Position numbers and translations under genes: made by a program
Part shown: positions 18,249 to 26,398 of the stretch, piece after piece
How the letters are laid out: the number at the start of each line of letters is the position of its first letter
How positions within the stretch are numbered: position 1 is the stretch's first letter
Notes under the pieces: generated by a model
The model's database searches: none
What the model was told of the DNA's origin: nothing
The model's input: the letters and a program-made list of their open reading frames with translations, nothing else
DNA from: V1-33 sp964523105
GTDB lineage: Bacteria; Verrucomicrobiota; Verrucomicrobiia; Verrucomicrobiales; V1-33
Reading direction: 5' to 3'
DNA length: 64,000 bases
NCBI GenBank assembly: GCA_964523105.1
Contig: CAZFZN010000025.1
Coordinates: 1-64,000, forward strand

Positions 18249-18632
18249 CTATGAGGAGGTGCGGCGCCGATTCGGCTGGAGTGCGTTTAAGACGAGGTGC
18301 AGGTAGATGACTTTGATCTGAGTGTCGTGGATTAGCAGCACGTCGCTGCCACCTCTGAACTCCCGGAGATAAATCTCACCGGAGCCTTCAGCATCGTCGT
18401 CGAACTTGAACCTGAATCCGTAATCATCCCGTTCGAGCCAGCAGACCCGGTTGTCATCATTGCCATAGACCTCACGGAGCGATGTTTTAAGCCGGCCAAC
18501 TCCCGGAAAGTATTTTCGCGTGCCGGGCATCGCCGCATAAACATAGGTTGCTCCTTCGTCTTCCAGGTCAATCCACCGCAGGCTTTCGCTGGAAAGTTCC
18601 GCCGGGAAGTGGCCGGACCGATTTGCTGCCAT
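18249..18632 (-). CDS. Unknown 127-residue protein downstream of a Uma2 gene
   Basis: The product is rich in charged and aromatic residues, has no signal peptide or membrane segment, and looks like a small cytoplasmic alpha/beta domain (central region with WLERDDYGFRFKFDDD). I do not recognise the family. It starts 24 bases after the stop of the Uma2 gene on the same strand, so the two are probably co-transcribed. An alternative reading frame on the same strand (18332-18655) lacks this compositional character. A partner or regulator role for the nuclease-like neighbour is only a guess. Confidence 0.55.
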   Translation of the reverse strand: MAANRSGHFPAELSSESLRWIDLEDEGATYVYAAMPGTRKYFPGVGRLKTSLREVYGNDDNRVCWLERDDYGFRFKFDDDAEGSGEIYLREFRGGSDVLLIHDTQIKVIYLHLVLNALQPNRRRTSS

Positions 18633-18656
18633 AACGTCAAGTATGCCGCCGGCATT

Positions 18657-19226
18657 TCAGGACAGGTTCGCGAACAGCGCCGCAGTATCCACCTCCGCGG
18701 CCGGCAGCGCGGTGGAGACCAGCGTTTCTCCGCCGGCTACGATTTCCTGTGCAGTGTAGCGACCGCCCTGCGGCTGACGGTGGACTTCGATGGTGCGGGC
18801 GGCGGCATTGACGATCCAGAATTCAGGAACCCCGGCTTCGGCATAGAGTCCTGCAAGTTCGCGATCCTCTGCCACCGTGGTCACGGATACTTCGATGACC
18901 AGCAGCGCCGTGGAGGGATGGACTTTATAGTCCGCTTCGCTGCCAGGGACGACGGCAAGGTCCGGTTCCGGCTCGGAATCCTTCAGCGTGAGCGGCTCTT
19001 CCTTGCGAACCCAGTGGCCCTCGCCCAGCGCAGCGGTCAGTGCGTTCCAGAGACGGGTGGTGATTTTTGTGTGCAGGGGTGACTTCGGCATTTTTTCAAC
19101 GATGACTCCCCGGAGGAGTTCCGCCCGGGCCGGAGCGAGGCCCTTCTCCACCATCCAATGCCACGCCTCAACGGAAAGCGGCAGCGTCCGGGATCGATAG
19201 CCGGGGTTATTGAGGAGTGGAACCAT
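18657..19226 (-). CDS. Uma2 (DUF820) family PD-(D/E)XK nuclease-like protein
   Basis: The 189-residue second family member resembles the copy at 15627-16190: LPLSVEAWHWMVEKG against LPISVETYHWMMEHG, the ELLRGVIVEKMPKS element, the acidic SEPEPDLAVV strand near residue 88, and LLVIEVSV followed by Y-A-E-A-G-V-P-E-F-W. The acidic and E-V core positions expected of a restriction-like fold are present. It heads a two-gene minus-strand unit with the unknown gene at 18249-18632. The substrate of the family is not established. The two copies are too diverged to be a very recent duplication. Confidence 0.87.
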   Translation of the reverse strand: MVPLLNNPGYRSRTLPLSVEAWHWMVEKGLAPARAELLRGVIVEKMPKSPLHTKITTRLWNALTAALGEGHWVRKEEPLTLKDSEPEPDLAVVPGSEADYKVHPSTALLVIEVSVTTVAEDRELAGLYAEAGVPEFWIVNAAARTIEVHRQPQGGRYTAQEIVAGGETLVSTALPAAEVDTAALFANLS

Positions 19227-19439
19227 TGATTAAGAAACCAGCACCTGCCTGTAATGACAAGGGAGAGTTGGACGCGGCGCTGCGCAGGATTCCCCGCGCC
19301 GTGGATTCGCATGCTGCCGCGGGGCTTCCACCTGTGTGCCGGGAACCTGGGCAAACCCTTTGCCCGGGAACTGGGAACTTTGACAAGCGCGCCCACACTT
19401 CTATGCCGCCGATAACGTTAGACGCGCCAGCGTTCCACT

Positions 19440-21764
19440 TCAGTCCACGAAAGTGAACTCCCCCGCCATGACGAGCACCTGAGCGTATTGCTCCCAGGGG
19501 GTGAGCATTCCCGCTTCCGGCGGTTCCGCGGCGGCGACGAATTTCTCCGCGCGTTCCAATTCCTGCGGGGTGGCGTCGCGTTGATAGAGCCAGCGGTGGA
19601 GGAGGTGGACTTTTTCGTCAGGGGCGGAGTCGCCGGTGCGTTTGACGAGGGCGCGGACGCGGTGGGCGACGAAGGGGCTGTTGAGGAAGAAGAGGGCCTG
19701 CTGCGGGACGAGGGTTTCGTTGCGCTCTGACGAATGCACGTCGGGGTGCGGGAAGTCGAAGGTGGTGAAGGTGGAGGGGACGTATTGGCGGTCCACGAGG
19801 CTGTAGATGGTGCGGCGGCGGCTGCCTTCGGCGAGGGCGTCCTCGGCGCGGCCGCCGGCGGATTTGAGGTCGAGTTCGCCGGTGGCGGCGAGGAGCGAGT
19901 CGCGGAGTTGTTCGAATTCCAGGCGGCGGCGGGGCGGGGCGCTGCTCTGCCATGCGGCGCTGTTGATGATGAGCCGGTGCATGGCCTTCACGCTCCAGCC
20001 GCTTTCGATGAAGCGGGCGGCGAGCCAGTCGAGCAGTTCCGGATGAGTGGGCGGCTCGGCGCGGAGTCCGAAATCGCCGGCGGTTTTGACGAGGCCCTCA
20101 CCGAAGTGCTGCTGCCAGAGGCGATTGACCATGACGCGGGCGGTGAGGGGATTGCGCGGGCTGGCGATGGCGTCGGCGAGTTCGCGGCGTCCGCTGCCCT
20201 GGCGGAAGGGCACTTCGGTTCCGCCGGTGAGGAAGGTGATGAAGCGGCGCGGGACTTCTTCGCCGGGCTGGGCCGGGCTGCCGCGCTTGAAGACGCGGGG
20301 CAGGCGGGTCTCGCCGTTGTCGGCGTGGATGACGGTGAAGGCGGGCGCGGCGGGTGTCTTGACGAGCCAGCGGTCCACTTCGCTCTGCAGTTTCCAGAGT
20401 TCCTCGCGCACGTCATTCACAAAGTAAGCTTCGTTGCTGACGATGCCGGTGTTGGGCACGGCGGAGGGGGAGTCGTCGGCTTCCAGAAAGGCGCACAACT
20501 GCTCCGCCGCGGCATCGCGCGGGGCCGGAGCGTCGGCGGCTGCTTTGAATAACGCGCCGTAGCGCTGTGCGGCTTCCAGCATGGAGGCGGGCGGCGAAGC
20601 GAAGGCGGCGGCGACTCGTTCATTGAGTTTTCCGCGCAGGGCCTCCAGCGCGGGCGCGGCCTGCGCGGCGAATTCTCCTGACGGAATCCGGGCGAGCACT
20701 TTCCAGGGGCCGAAAATGGGATGGGTGTCGTCCGCGGTGTGGAGGAAGTCGCGCCAGAGCCTGACTGAGGCCGGATTCAAGTCATCCGCGCCGAGGATTT
20801 CATCGAAGCCCTCCTCCGGGTACTTGGAGAGTTCGAGCTGCGCGGCGAGGTAGTCGGCGAGGCGGGTGCGCAGTCTTTCGCCAACCTCCGCACGGCGTTT
20901 TTGCATGGCCTCGCGCAGGGCTTCCATGCGTTTGGCCAGTTCCTTGTCTGACGTTTCCGGGCCGATGCGCTCCAGCCGTTCATTGCCGGCGTGGAAGACG
21001 CCGTAGAGGGCATAATAGTCCCGCGCAGTGACGGGATCGTACTTGTGATCATGACACCTCGCGCACTGCACCGTCAGGGCCATGGTGCCGCGCGTCACGA
21101 TGTCGATGCGGTCGTCGATGATGTCGTGCGTCACGCCCAGGAAGCGCCGGCCGAGTGTCAGGAATCCCATCGCCGCGAGGTCGGGCGAGTGAGGCGGCAC
21201 GATGTGATCCGCGGCGATCTGAAGGCGGAGGAACTGGTCGTAGGGCAGATCGTCGTTGAAGGCGCGGATGACCCAGTCGCGGTAGAGATGGGAGTGAACG
21301 AAGAACCGCTCCTCGCGCGCATAAACATAGCCCTTGGTGTCCGCATAGCGCGCCACATCGAGCCAGTGCCGGGCCTGACCTTCGCCATAACGGGGAGAAG
21401 CGAGCAGCCGCGCGGCGGCACGTTGCACCGCCCCGGCGATGTCCAGCGCGGCCTCACTTTCGAAGGCTCTGACCTCCTCCAGCGACGGCGGCAATCCTGT
21501 CAGGCGGTAGCTCATCCGCCGCAGCAGGGCGCGCGGCCCGGCCGCCGGGGGCGGGTGCTGTCCCTGCGCTTCCAGCCTGGCGAGGATGAACCTGTCCACT
21601 TCATTGCGGCACCATGCGGCGTGGCGCACGGGGGGAGGTGCCGGCTTCTTCACCGGCTGAAAGGCCCACCAGGTGCGGGCTTTTTCCAAATCCGCCTGGA
21701 CCGCAGCCTGCGCCGTCCAAACACTCGTCAAAAGTAGGAGAAAGTGAAGGGGCCGCAGGTGCAT
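19440..21764 (-). CDS. DUF1549/DUF1553 c-type cytochrome-like exported protein
   Basis: The 774-residue exported protein is of a type characteristic of Planctomycetes and Verrucomicrobia. Starting at 21764 gives a clean signal peptide (MHLRPLHFLLLLTSVWTAQA); longer in-frame starts lack one. DUF1549 covers roughly residues 45-260 and includes the heme-type motif QCARCHDHKYDP. DUF1553 covers roughly residues 500-745, with RNPLTARVMVNRLWQQHFG and LLDWLAARF. The N-terminal planctomycete cytochrome domain often fused in this family is missing, as is the usually adjacent DUF1501 gene. The proteins are suspected to act in polysaccharide degradation, but no biochemical role is established. Upstream DNA is A+T-rich and structured. 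Confidence 0.9.
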   Translation of the reverse strand: MHLRPLHFLLLLTSVWTAQAAVQADLEKARTWWAFQPVKKPAPPPVRHAAWCRNEVDRFILARLEAQGQHPPPAAGPRALLRRMSYRLTGLPPSLEEVRAFESEAALDIAGAVQRAAARLLASPRYGEGQARHWLDVARYADTKGYVYAREERFFVHSHLYRDWVIRAFNDDLPYDQFLRLQIAADHIVPPHSPDLAAMGFLTLGRRFLGVTHDIIDDRIDIVTRGTMALTVQCARCHDHKYDPVTARDYYALYGVFHAGNERLERIGPETSDKELAKRMEALREAMQKRRAEVGERLRTRLADYLAAQLELSKYPEEGFDEILGADDLNPASVRLWRDFLHTADDTHPIFGPWKVLARIPSGEFAAQAAPALEALRGKLNERVAAAFASPPASMLEAAQRYGALFKAAADAPAPRDAAAEQLCAFLEADDSPSAVPNTGIVSNEAYFVNDVREELWKLQSEVDRWLVKTPAAPAFTVIHADNGETRLPRVFKRGSPAQPGEEVPRRFITFLTGGTEVPFRQGSGRRELADAIASPRNPLTARVMVNRLWQQHFGEGLVKTAGDFGLRAEPPTHPELLDWLAARFIESGWSVKAMHRLIINSAAWQSSAPPRRRLEFEQLRDSLLAATGELDLKSAGGRAEDALAEGSRRRTIYSLVDRQYVPSTFTTFDFPHPDVHSSERNETLVPQQALFFLNSPFVAHRVRALVKRTGDSAPDEKVHLLHRWLYQRDATPQELERAEKFVAAAEPPEAGMLTPWEQYAQVLVMAGEFTFVD

Positions 21765-22113
21765 GGTGGCGATGATTACGCGGGATCGTTCGTGATTTCC
21801 CGCGGCCAGGCAATTTCTCATTCGCGGGGGGGCGGCAGTTGGTCGCGTGACGGCCCCCATGGGGTGGCGGCTGAGATATTGCGCGAGGACTGCCGGCTGA
21901 AAGATTGGGGAAATTGCAAAATTTCTGCAGGCAGGATCGCCGATGCCACTCCAATTGATCGACTTAATTATGGAAATTTGCACACTTCAGGGTTTGGAGA
22001 CCCTAGGGATTTCAAATTTCTATGGACAAATCTAAACTCTGTTGAAAATTATATTTACAATAAACAAACAATTTGGTAATCCAGTCTGAAATTTCAAGCC
22101 CTGAACTTGAACC
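21765..22113. other. A+T-rich divergent intergenic region
   Basis: This gene-free segment separates the minus-strand DUF1549 gene from a plus-strand unknown gene. The part at about 21960-22095 is strikingly A+T-rich compared with the rest of the window and must hold both promoters. It also contains the stem-loop at 21973-22020. Confidence 0.6.
21973..22020. promoter_or_regulatory. Two-tier stem-loop in divergent promoter region
   Basis: An 8-bp inverted repeat (GAAATTTG at 21973-21980, CAAATTTC at 22013-22020) encloses a second 5-bp stem, AGGGT at 21989-21993 with ACCCT at 22000-22004. It could be an operator or a leader RNA structure for either divergent gene. The role is not established. 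Confidence 0.35.
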
Positions 22114-22689
22114 ATGCTCCCGCTCTTCTACACCCGTCAGTTTCTGCTGGACCAATGGTCGGCGAAACGGCGTTACCGATCAAAATCCATGATTTACAGT
22201 GCGGAAAACCAACTTTTCGCCGTGCGCCGGGTGGACACGGCACCGCTGCCGGAAAAGCGGACGACGCTCGTCTTCGAGTGTGAATTGCATCATGGGGTCC
22301 GGGATCAGAAGGTGTTCCTGGGCCTGATGGAAACGGAGCAGGTCGGGGTGAGTTCCAACAGCCCCGGGATCGGGATCGCGGTGGATTTGCAGAGCGGCTT
22401 GGTGACCGACGTGGTGAATGACCAGGGAGTGATCGGGTATCTGGAGAATCCGCCGGGCGATGCGGGAGCCCCGGTGCCGGTGCGTCTGGAGGTGGAACTG
22501 ATCGGTCACGTGGTGTTGCCGCGCATTTTTGTGGGTGAGGATGTGATCGTCCATCCCGCATTGTATTTGGATGGTGAGGGCGGCCTGAGTGCCCTGCTGG
22601 GAACGAGCGTCTATCCATTTGGAGATGCGCGGTTTGAGAATGCCCGGCTGCACCCCGCGGGTGAGCGGGAAGTGCTGACGGCGCACTGA
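22114..22689 (+). CDS. Unknown 191-residue beta-rich protein
   Basis: The product has no signal peptide or membrane helix. It is rich in alternating hydrophobic residues suggesting a beta-sandwich (for example FECELHHGVRDQKVFLGLME and LEVELIGHVVLPRIFVGED). I do not recognise the family. The first ATG is used; a later start at the methionine of MIYSAENQL (22189) is also possible and would give 166 residues. The following sugar dehydrogenase begins 116 bases after the stop. Confidence 0.6.
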   Translation: MLPLFYTRQFLLDQWSAKRRYRSKSMIYSAENQLFAVRRVDTAPLPEKRTTLVFECELHHGVRDQKVFLGLMETEQVGVSSNSPGIGIAVDLQSGLVTDVVNDQGVIGYLENPPGDAGAPVPVRLEVELIGHVVLPRIFVGEDVIVHPALYLDGEGGLSALLGTSVYPFGDARFENARLHPAGEREVLTAH

Positions 22690-22805
22690 TTTGAGTGTTC
22701 CTCCCCCGGCTCCCGCTTAATTCATATTCAGGGTATGGATGCGGAGGCCGGGGCGAGGGCACTCTCCGCTTGAAGTGCCGGCGGCAGCGCGGAGGGCCGC
22801 GGCGC

Positions 22806-23978
22806 ATGAACCGTCTGGTCTTTCTTCTCTCCGCCGCGTGCCTTGGCTCCGCCCTGGCTGACGACACGCCCTTCGTCCTGACACGTGAATTTCCGAATGT
22901 CAAAGTGCAGCGGCCGGTGGCCCTGGTGATTCCGCCGGACGGGACGCAGCGGATGTTCCTCGTGCAGCAGACCGGCAAAGTGCTGATCCTGCCGAAAGAC
23001 CGGGCGGGATCCGAGACGAAAGTCTTTCTCGACGCCGGTCCGCTGATGAAGGTGGAAAACGATTTCGAGGAGGGGCTCGTGGGGTTCGCGTTCCATCCCA
23101 AGTACAAGGAAAACGGCCGCTTTTTCGTCTGTTACGCGCAGCAGGCTCCCAAGATCAACCGGCTGAGCGAATTCAAGGTCAGTGCGTCCGATCCTGACAA
23201 AGCGGATGCAGCGACAGAGCGGGTGCTGCTGGAGGTGCCGCGGCCCTTTTGGAATCATAACAGCGGGAACATGCTCTTCGGTCCGGACGGGATGCTCTAT
23301 TTCACCGTGGGCGATGGGGGAAAAGCGGACGACGCCGCACGCCTCTCGCAGGTGCTCTTCACCATGAACGGCAAAGTGCTGCGCATCGATGTGGACAGCA
23401 AAACCGGCCGGCGCGAGTACGGGATTCCCGCTGACAATCCTTTCGTGAAGACCGACGGCGCCGCACCGGAAACGTGGGCGTGGGGACTGCGCAATCCATG
23501 GGGTATGGCCTTCGATTCCGAAACCGGCGCGCTCTGGCTCGCCGATGTCGGTCAGGAGCAGCGCGAGGAGATCAATATCATTACCAAAGGCGGCAATTAT
23601 GGCTGGAGTTTCCGGGAAGGCACCATCCCGTTCGTGCGCCGGCGCTACGACGCCCCGGCCGATGCGCAATTCATCGAGCCTGTGCACGAATACGACCGCA
23701 GTCAGGGGATCAGCATTACCGGCGGCTTCGTTTATCGGGGCCAAAAGCATCCGGAACTGCGCGGCACCTATCTGTACGGTGACTGGGGCAGCGGAAAAAT
23801 ATGGTCGCTGAAAACCGGGGACTCCGGGCACAAGGTCGTCTCCAATACCCTGCTGGCCGCTCCGCCGGCGGAAATCAAAGGCCTGTTCCCCAAACCCACC
23901 GCCTTCTGCGAGGACCCCGAACGTGAGGTCCTCGTGCTCGACTGGAACGGCGCCATTCACCGCCTCGAAAAGCGCTGA
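22806..23978 (+). CDS. Exported PQQ-type sugar dehydrogenase (glucose/sorbosone family)
   Basis: The 390-residue exported beta-propeller is of the soluble aldose sugar dehydrogenase family, which oxidises sugars with pyrroloquinoline quinone. A signal peptide (MNRLVFLLSAACLGSALA) fixes the start at 22806. Family motifs are GLVGFAFHPKYKENGRFFV near residue 90, NHNSGNMLFGPDGMLYFTVG near residue 150, GLRNPWGMAFDSETG, and GGNYGWSFREG near residue 265. No heme c domain is fused to it. No pqq biosynthesis gene is in the window, so cofactor supply cannot be judged. The actual substrate is unknown. Confidence 0.9.
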   Translation: MNRLVFLLSAACLGSALADDTPFVLTREFPNVKVQRPVALVIPPDGTQRMFLVQQTGKVLILPKDRAGSETKVFLDAGPLMKVENDFEEGLVGFAFHPKYKENGRFFVCYAQQAPKINRLSEFKVSASDPDKADAATERVLLEVPRPFWNHNSGNMLFGPDGMLYFTVGDGGKADDAARLSQVLFTMNGKVLRIDVDSKTGRREYGIPADNPFVKTDGAAPETWAWGLRNPWGMAFDSETGALWLADVGQEQREEINIITKGGNYGWSFREGTIPFVRRRYDAPADAQFIEPVHEYDRSQGISITGGFVYRGQKHPELRGTYLYGDWGSGKIWSLKTGDSGHKVVSNTLLAAPPAEIKGLFPKPTAFCEDPEREVLVLDWNGAIHRLEKR

Positions 23979-24092
23979 CCGCATGTGCCTGAGACCAAAA
24001 TTTCCAACTCAGGCATAATTTCATGTTGTCTTTCATCGTTGAACTCAGTAGGAAATTACCGAAATCCCCAACCCTCCATCAGCAAAACTCCT

Positions 24093-25112
24093 ATGTGGAA
24101 ATCCCTCTGCATCTTCGCCGGTATCATTCTCCTCGTCGCGGGGGGTATTATGTATACCCAGGTTCGCCCCATTTTCGTTGCTGAGCTGAAGCAGCGGGAT
24201 GCCGCCAAGGAAAACCTTGAGAAGGCGAAAAAGAATCAAACGGCCTCGAAAACGGCCAGAAATCAGGCGGATGCCGACCTCACCAAGAGCAAGGCCCTGC
24301 TCGCCGAGAACACCGGCAAGAAGGACAAGGCGCAGCGGGACAAGGACGAGAAGGACGCTGAGGTGAAGACCACCATGCAGCGGAAGGATGCGGACGAGAA
24401 GGCGCTCACCGATTTGGAGGAGAAGCTCAAGGGACTCGGCGGCCTGCCGCAGCTCGTGGCCGACCTCAAAGCGCTGGAAGCCAAAAACGCGCAGCTCAAC
24501 GCCGACATCGAGAATACCAAAGGCGCCATCGTTTCCCTCATCGCTCACAAGGAGGAGACGGATAAAGTGATTTCCGCACTGAAGCTGCGGGAGATTTATC
24601 AAAAGACCGGCACCGTGGCCGAAGGAGCGACCTCGCGAATCACGGGAGTCAGCCCGGAACTCGGTTTTTATGTGCTGGGCAGCGGCAACCGGAGCAATGT
24701 GACCAAGAATTCCAAGTGGGACGTCGTTCGCGACGGGATGATCATTGCCAAACTCGTCGTCACCAGCATCGAGCCCGGACGCTCCATTGCGGAACTCGTT
24801 CCCGGCACGCTGGTAAAAGGCATGCAGGTGCTCCCCGGCGATCTCGTGATGGTTAGCGCCAGTTCCACTCCCCGGGCGCTCGCGGCCTCCGTCACCGCCA
24901 GTGCCAGAAAGCCTGCTTCCGGCGGCGCCGCCCCGGCACCCGGCAGCGATGCGGCGGCACCGGCCGCTGACGCCACCGTTGATCCTTTCGCCGCCCCGGG
25001 AGGTGCAGACGCTCCCGCGATGGAAACACCCGCCCCGGAGCCTGCTCCCGCCCCGGAGCCTGCCCCGGCGCCGGAAGATGCCACGACTCCGGAAACTCCC
25101 CCCAATCCCTGA
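24093..25112 (+). CDS. Membrane-anchored coiled-coil protein with C-terminal beta domain (1)
   Basis: The 339-residue product starts with one transmembrane helix (residues 5-24). A long Lys/Glu/Ala-rich coiled coil follows (about 32-190), then a beta-type domain (about 205-270: LGFYVLGSGNRSNVT...VTSIEPGRSIAELV...VLPGDLVM), and a Pro/Ala-rich tail of about 60 residues. The same order is found in the next gene, so the two probably arose by duplication or work as a pair. The start at 24093 is preferred because it places the membrane helix at the N-terminus. Function is unknown; an extracytoplasmic scaffolding role is an inference. Confidence 0.8.
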   Translation: MWKSLCIFAGIILLVAGGIMYTQVRPIFVAELKQRDAAKENLEKAKKNQTASKTARNQADADLTKSKALLAENTGKKDKAQRDKDEKDAEVKTTMQRKDADEKALTDLEEKLKGLGGLPQLVADLKALEAKNAQLNADIENTKGAIVSLIAHKEETDKVISALKLREIYQKTGTVAEGATSRITGVSPELGFYVLGSGNRSNVTKNSKWDVVRDGMIIAKLVVTSIEPGRSIAELVPGTLVKGMQVLPGDLVMVSASSTPRALAASVTASARKPASGGAAPAPGSDAAAPAADATVDPFAAPGGADAPAMETPAPEPAPAPEPAPAPEDATTPETPPNP

Positions 25113-25154
25113 GTTCTCCTCCCCGCCCGCAGCTAACTTTTGCCGTCCTCACGC

Positions 25155-25943
25155 ATGAAAATCCTTTTCGCTGTCTCTCTTCTCGCCATCATCGCCGCCG
25201 CCGTGCTCGCTTTCCAAACCCGCAGCAAGCTCATCGACGCCCGGGCCGAGAAAGACGCCACCAACAAGCAGATCCTCGCCATTCACGAAAACGTGATCAA
25301 GGTGGACGGGGAGACGGAGTCCGTGTGGAGTGAATGGAAAACCACCCAGGCAGACGCCAAGAACGAGGACATTACCCGCACCGGCCTGGAGCGCGATACG
25401 AAGGAACTGGACTCCCAGCTCATGGACCTGCTGAAGACCATCGAGGAGATCAAGACCAAGCGCGAGAACATGGAGGCTGAAATCAAGGCGATCATCGGCC
25501 GCGACGGCACCCCGGAGGAAGTCGTCGCCAAAGTCGAGGAGTTGAAAGGCATCACGGAAGCACTGGAGAAAGAACTGGCCACCCTGAAGGGCGACATGGA
25601 AGTCGCCCGCAAAGCCGCGTCGGACAGTGACGCTGAGTCCGCCCGCCGCAAAGGTCTGCAGAATCACCGCGACAAAGTTATCGCCCTCTCCGGGCGCACC
25701 GCCGCGGTGCTGGAAGTGAATAACGAGTTTTCTTTCGTGCTTCTCAATGTGGGCCGCAGCGACGGGCTCACCGCCGATTCCAAGCTCATGGTGAAGCGCG
25801 CCGACGGCACGCACATCGCCAATTTGAAGATCGTGGCCATCGAGGCCAACCGCACGGTTGCAGACATCGAGTTGAAGACCCTCCGCAGCGGCGCTCAGGT
25901 AATGCCTGGAGACCGTGTCGTCATCGAAACCTCTCAGCAGTAA
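25155..25943 (+). CDS. Membrane-anchored coiled-coil protein with C-terminal beta domain (2)
   Basis: The 262-residue product has an N-terminal hydrophobic anchor (MKILFAVSLLAIIAAAVLAF), a coiled coil from about residue 25 to 180, and a C-terminal beta domain (FSFVLLNVGRSDGLT...IANLKIVAIEANRTVADIEL...VMPGDRVVI). That domain matches the first protein in layout, notably the final hydrophobic-x-P-G-D-hydrophobic-V element. It lacks the Pro/Ala tail. The gene begins 42 bases after its neighbour and is followed after 7 bases by a lipoprotein gene, so the three are very likely an operon. The function is unknown. Confidence 0.8.
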   Translation: MKILFAVSLLAIIAAAVLAFQTRSKLIDARAEKDATNKQILAIHENVIKVDGETESVWSEWKTTQADAKNEDITRTGLERDTKELDSQLMDLLKTIEEIKTKRENMEAEIKAIIGRDGTPEEVVAKVEELKGITEALEKELATLKGDMEVARKAASDSDAESARRKGLQNHRDKVIALSGRTAAVLEVNNEFSFVLLNVGRSDGLTADSKLMVKRADGTHIANLKIVAIEANRTVADIELKTLRSGAQVMPGDRVVIETSQQ

Positions 25944-25950
25944 TCACGTC

Positions 25951-26151
25951 ATGCTCACTTCAGTCAGGAGAATTGGCGCCGGTGTCCTGCTCTCGCTCGG
26001 TCTGGTGGTCGCTTCCTGCGAATCCACTGAATCGGTGAAGGAGAAGAAGCGGCCTCCGATGCCCGGCGAAGAAGTGAACGAACTCTCCTGGGGCCGCCCT
26101 ACCGGCCCGAACGACGTGATGTCGCCCTACGGCATCCCGATGAGCCGGTAA
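25951..26151 (+). CDS. Small lipoprotein, 66 residues
   Basis: The N-terminus is a lipoprotein signal: two arginines, a hydrophobic stretch and a lipobox V-A-S-C with the lipidated cysteine at residue 23. The mature part is only about 44 residues, basic then proline- and glycine-rich (KEKKRPPMPGEE, GRPTGPNDVMSPYGIPMSR). It starts 7 bases after the second coiled-coil gene and closes that operon. An envelope role together with the two coiled-coil proteins is inferred from position only. Confidence 0.75.
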   Translation: MLTSVRRIGAGVLLSLGLVVASCESTESVKEKKRPPMPGEEVNELSWGRPTGPNDVMSPYGIPMSR

Positions 26152-26183
26152 TCCGCGCGGCTGTCCACCCCGTGGCGGCCGCA

Positions 26184-26211
26184 GGCACGCATGGAAATGC
26201 CATGCCGTGCC
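26184..26211. terminator. Strong hairpin between convergent genes
   Basis: GGCACG (26184-26189) and CATGG (26190-26194) pair with CCATG (26200-26204) and CGTGCC (26206-26211) around a 5-base loop, with one bulged base. It lies between the lipoprotein gene and the convergent ftsZ. There is no long T tract on either side, so it may act as a weak bidirectional terminator or an mRNA 3'-end stabiliser. Confidence 0.45.
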
Positions 26212-26398
26212 GGTTCAGCCTGATCCCGGCATTTGCTGGAGCGGACGCCCCGTTGCCGCAATGGAACTCAACAGGCTGCAGGTCGGGTGCCCGCACCGCC
26301 GCCATGCGTCGGGCGTGTCGCGTCATGACACGCCATCTGAAGTGATCCTATTCACTCGAGCCGGCGCCCTGGACGGGAGAGTCGATCCGCCGGATTCC

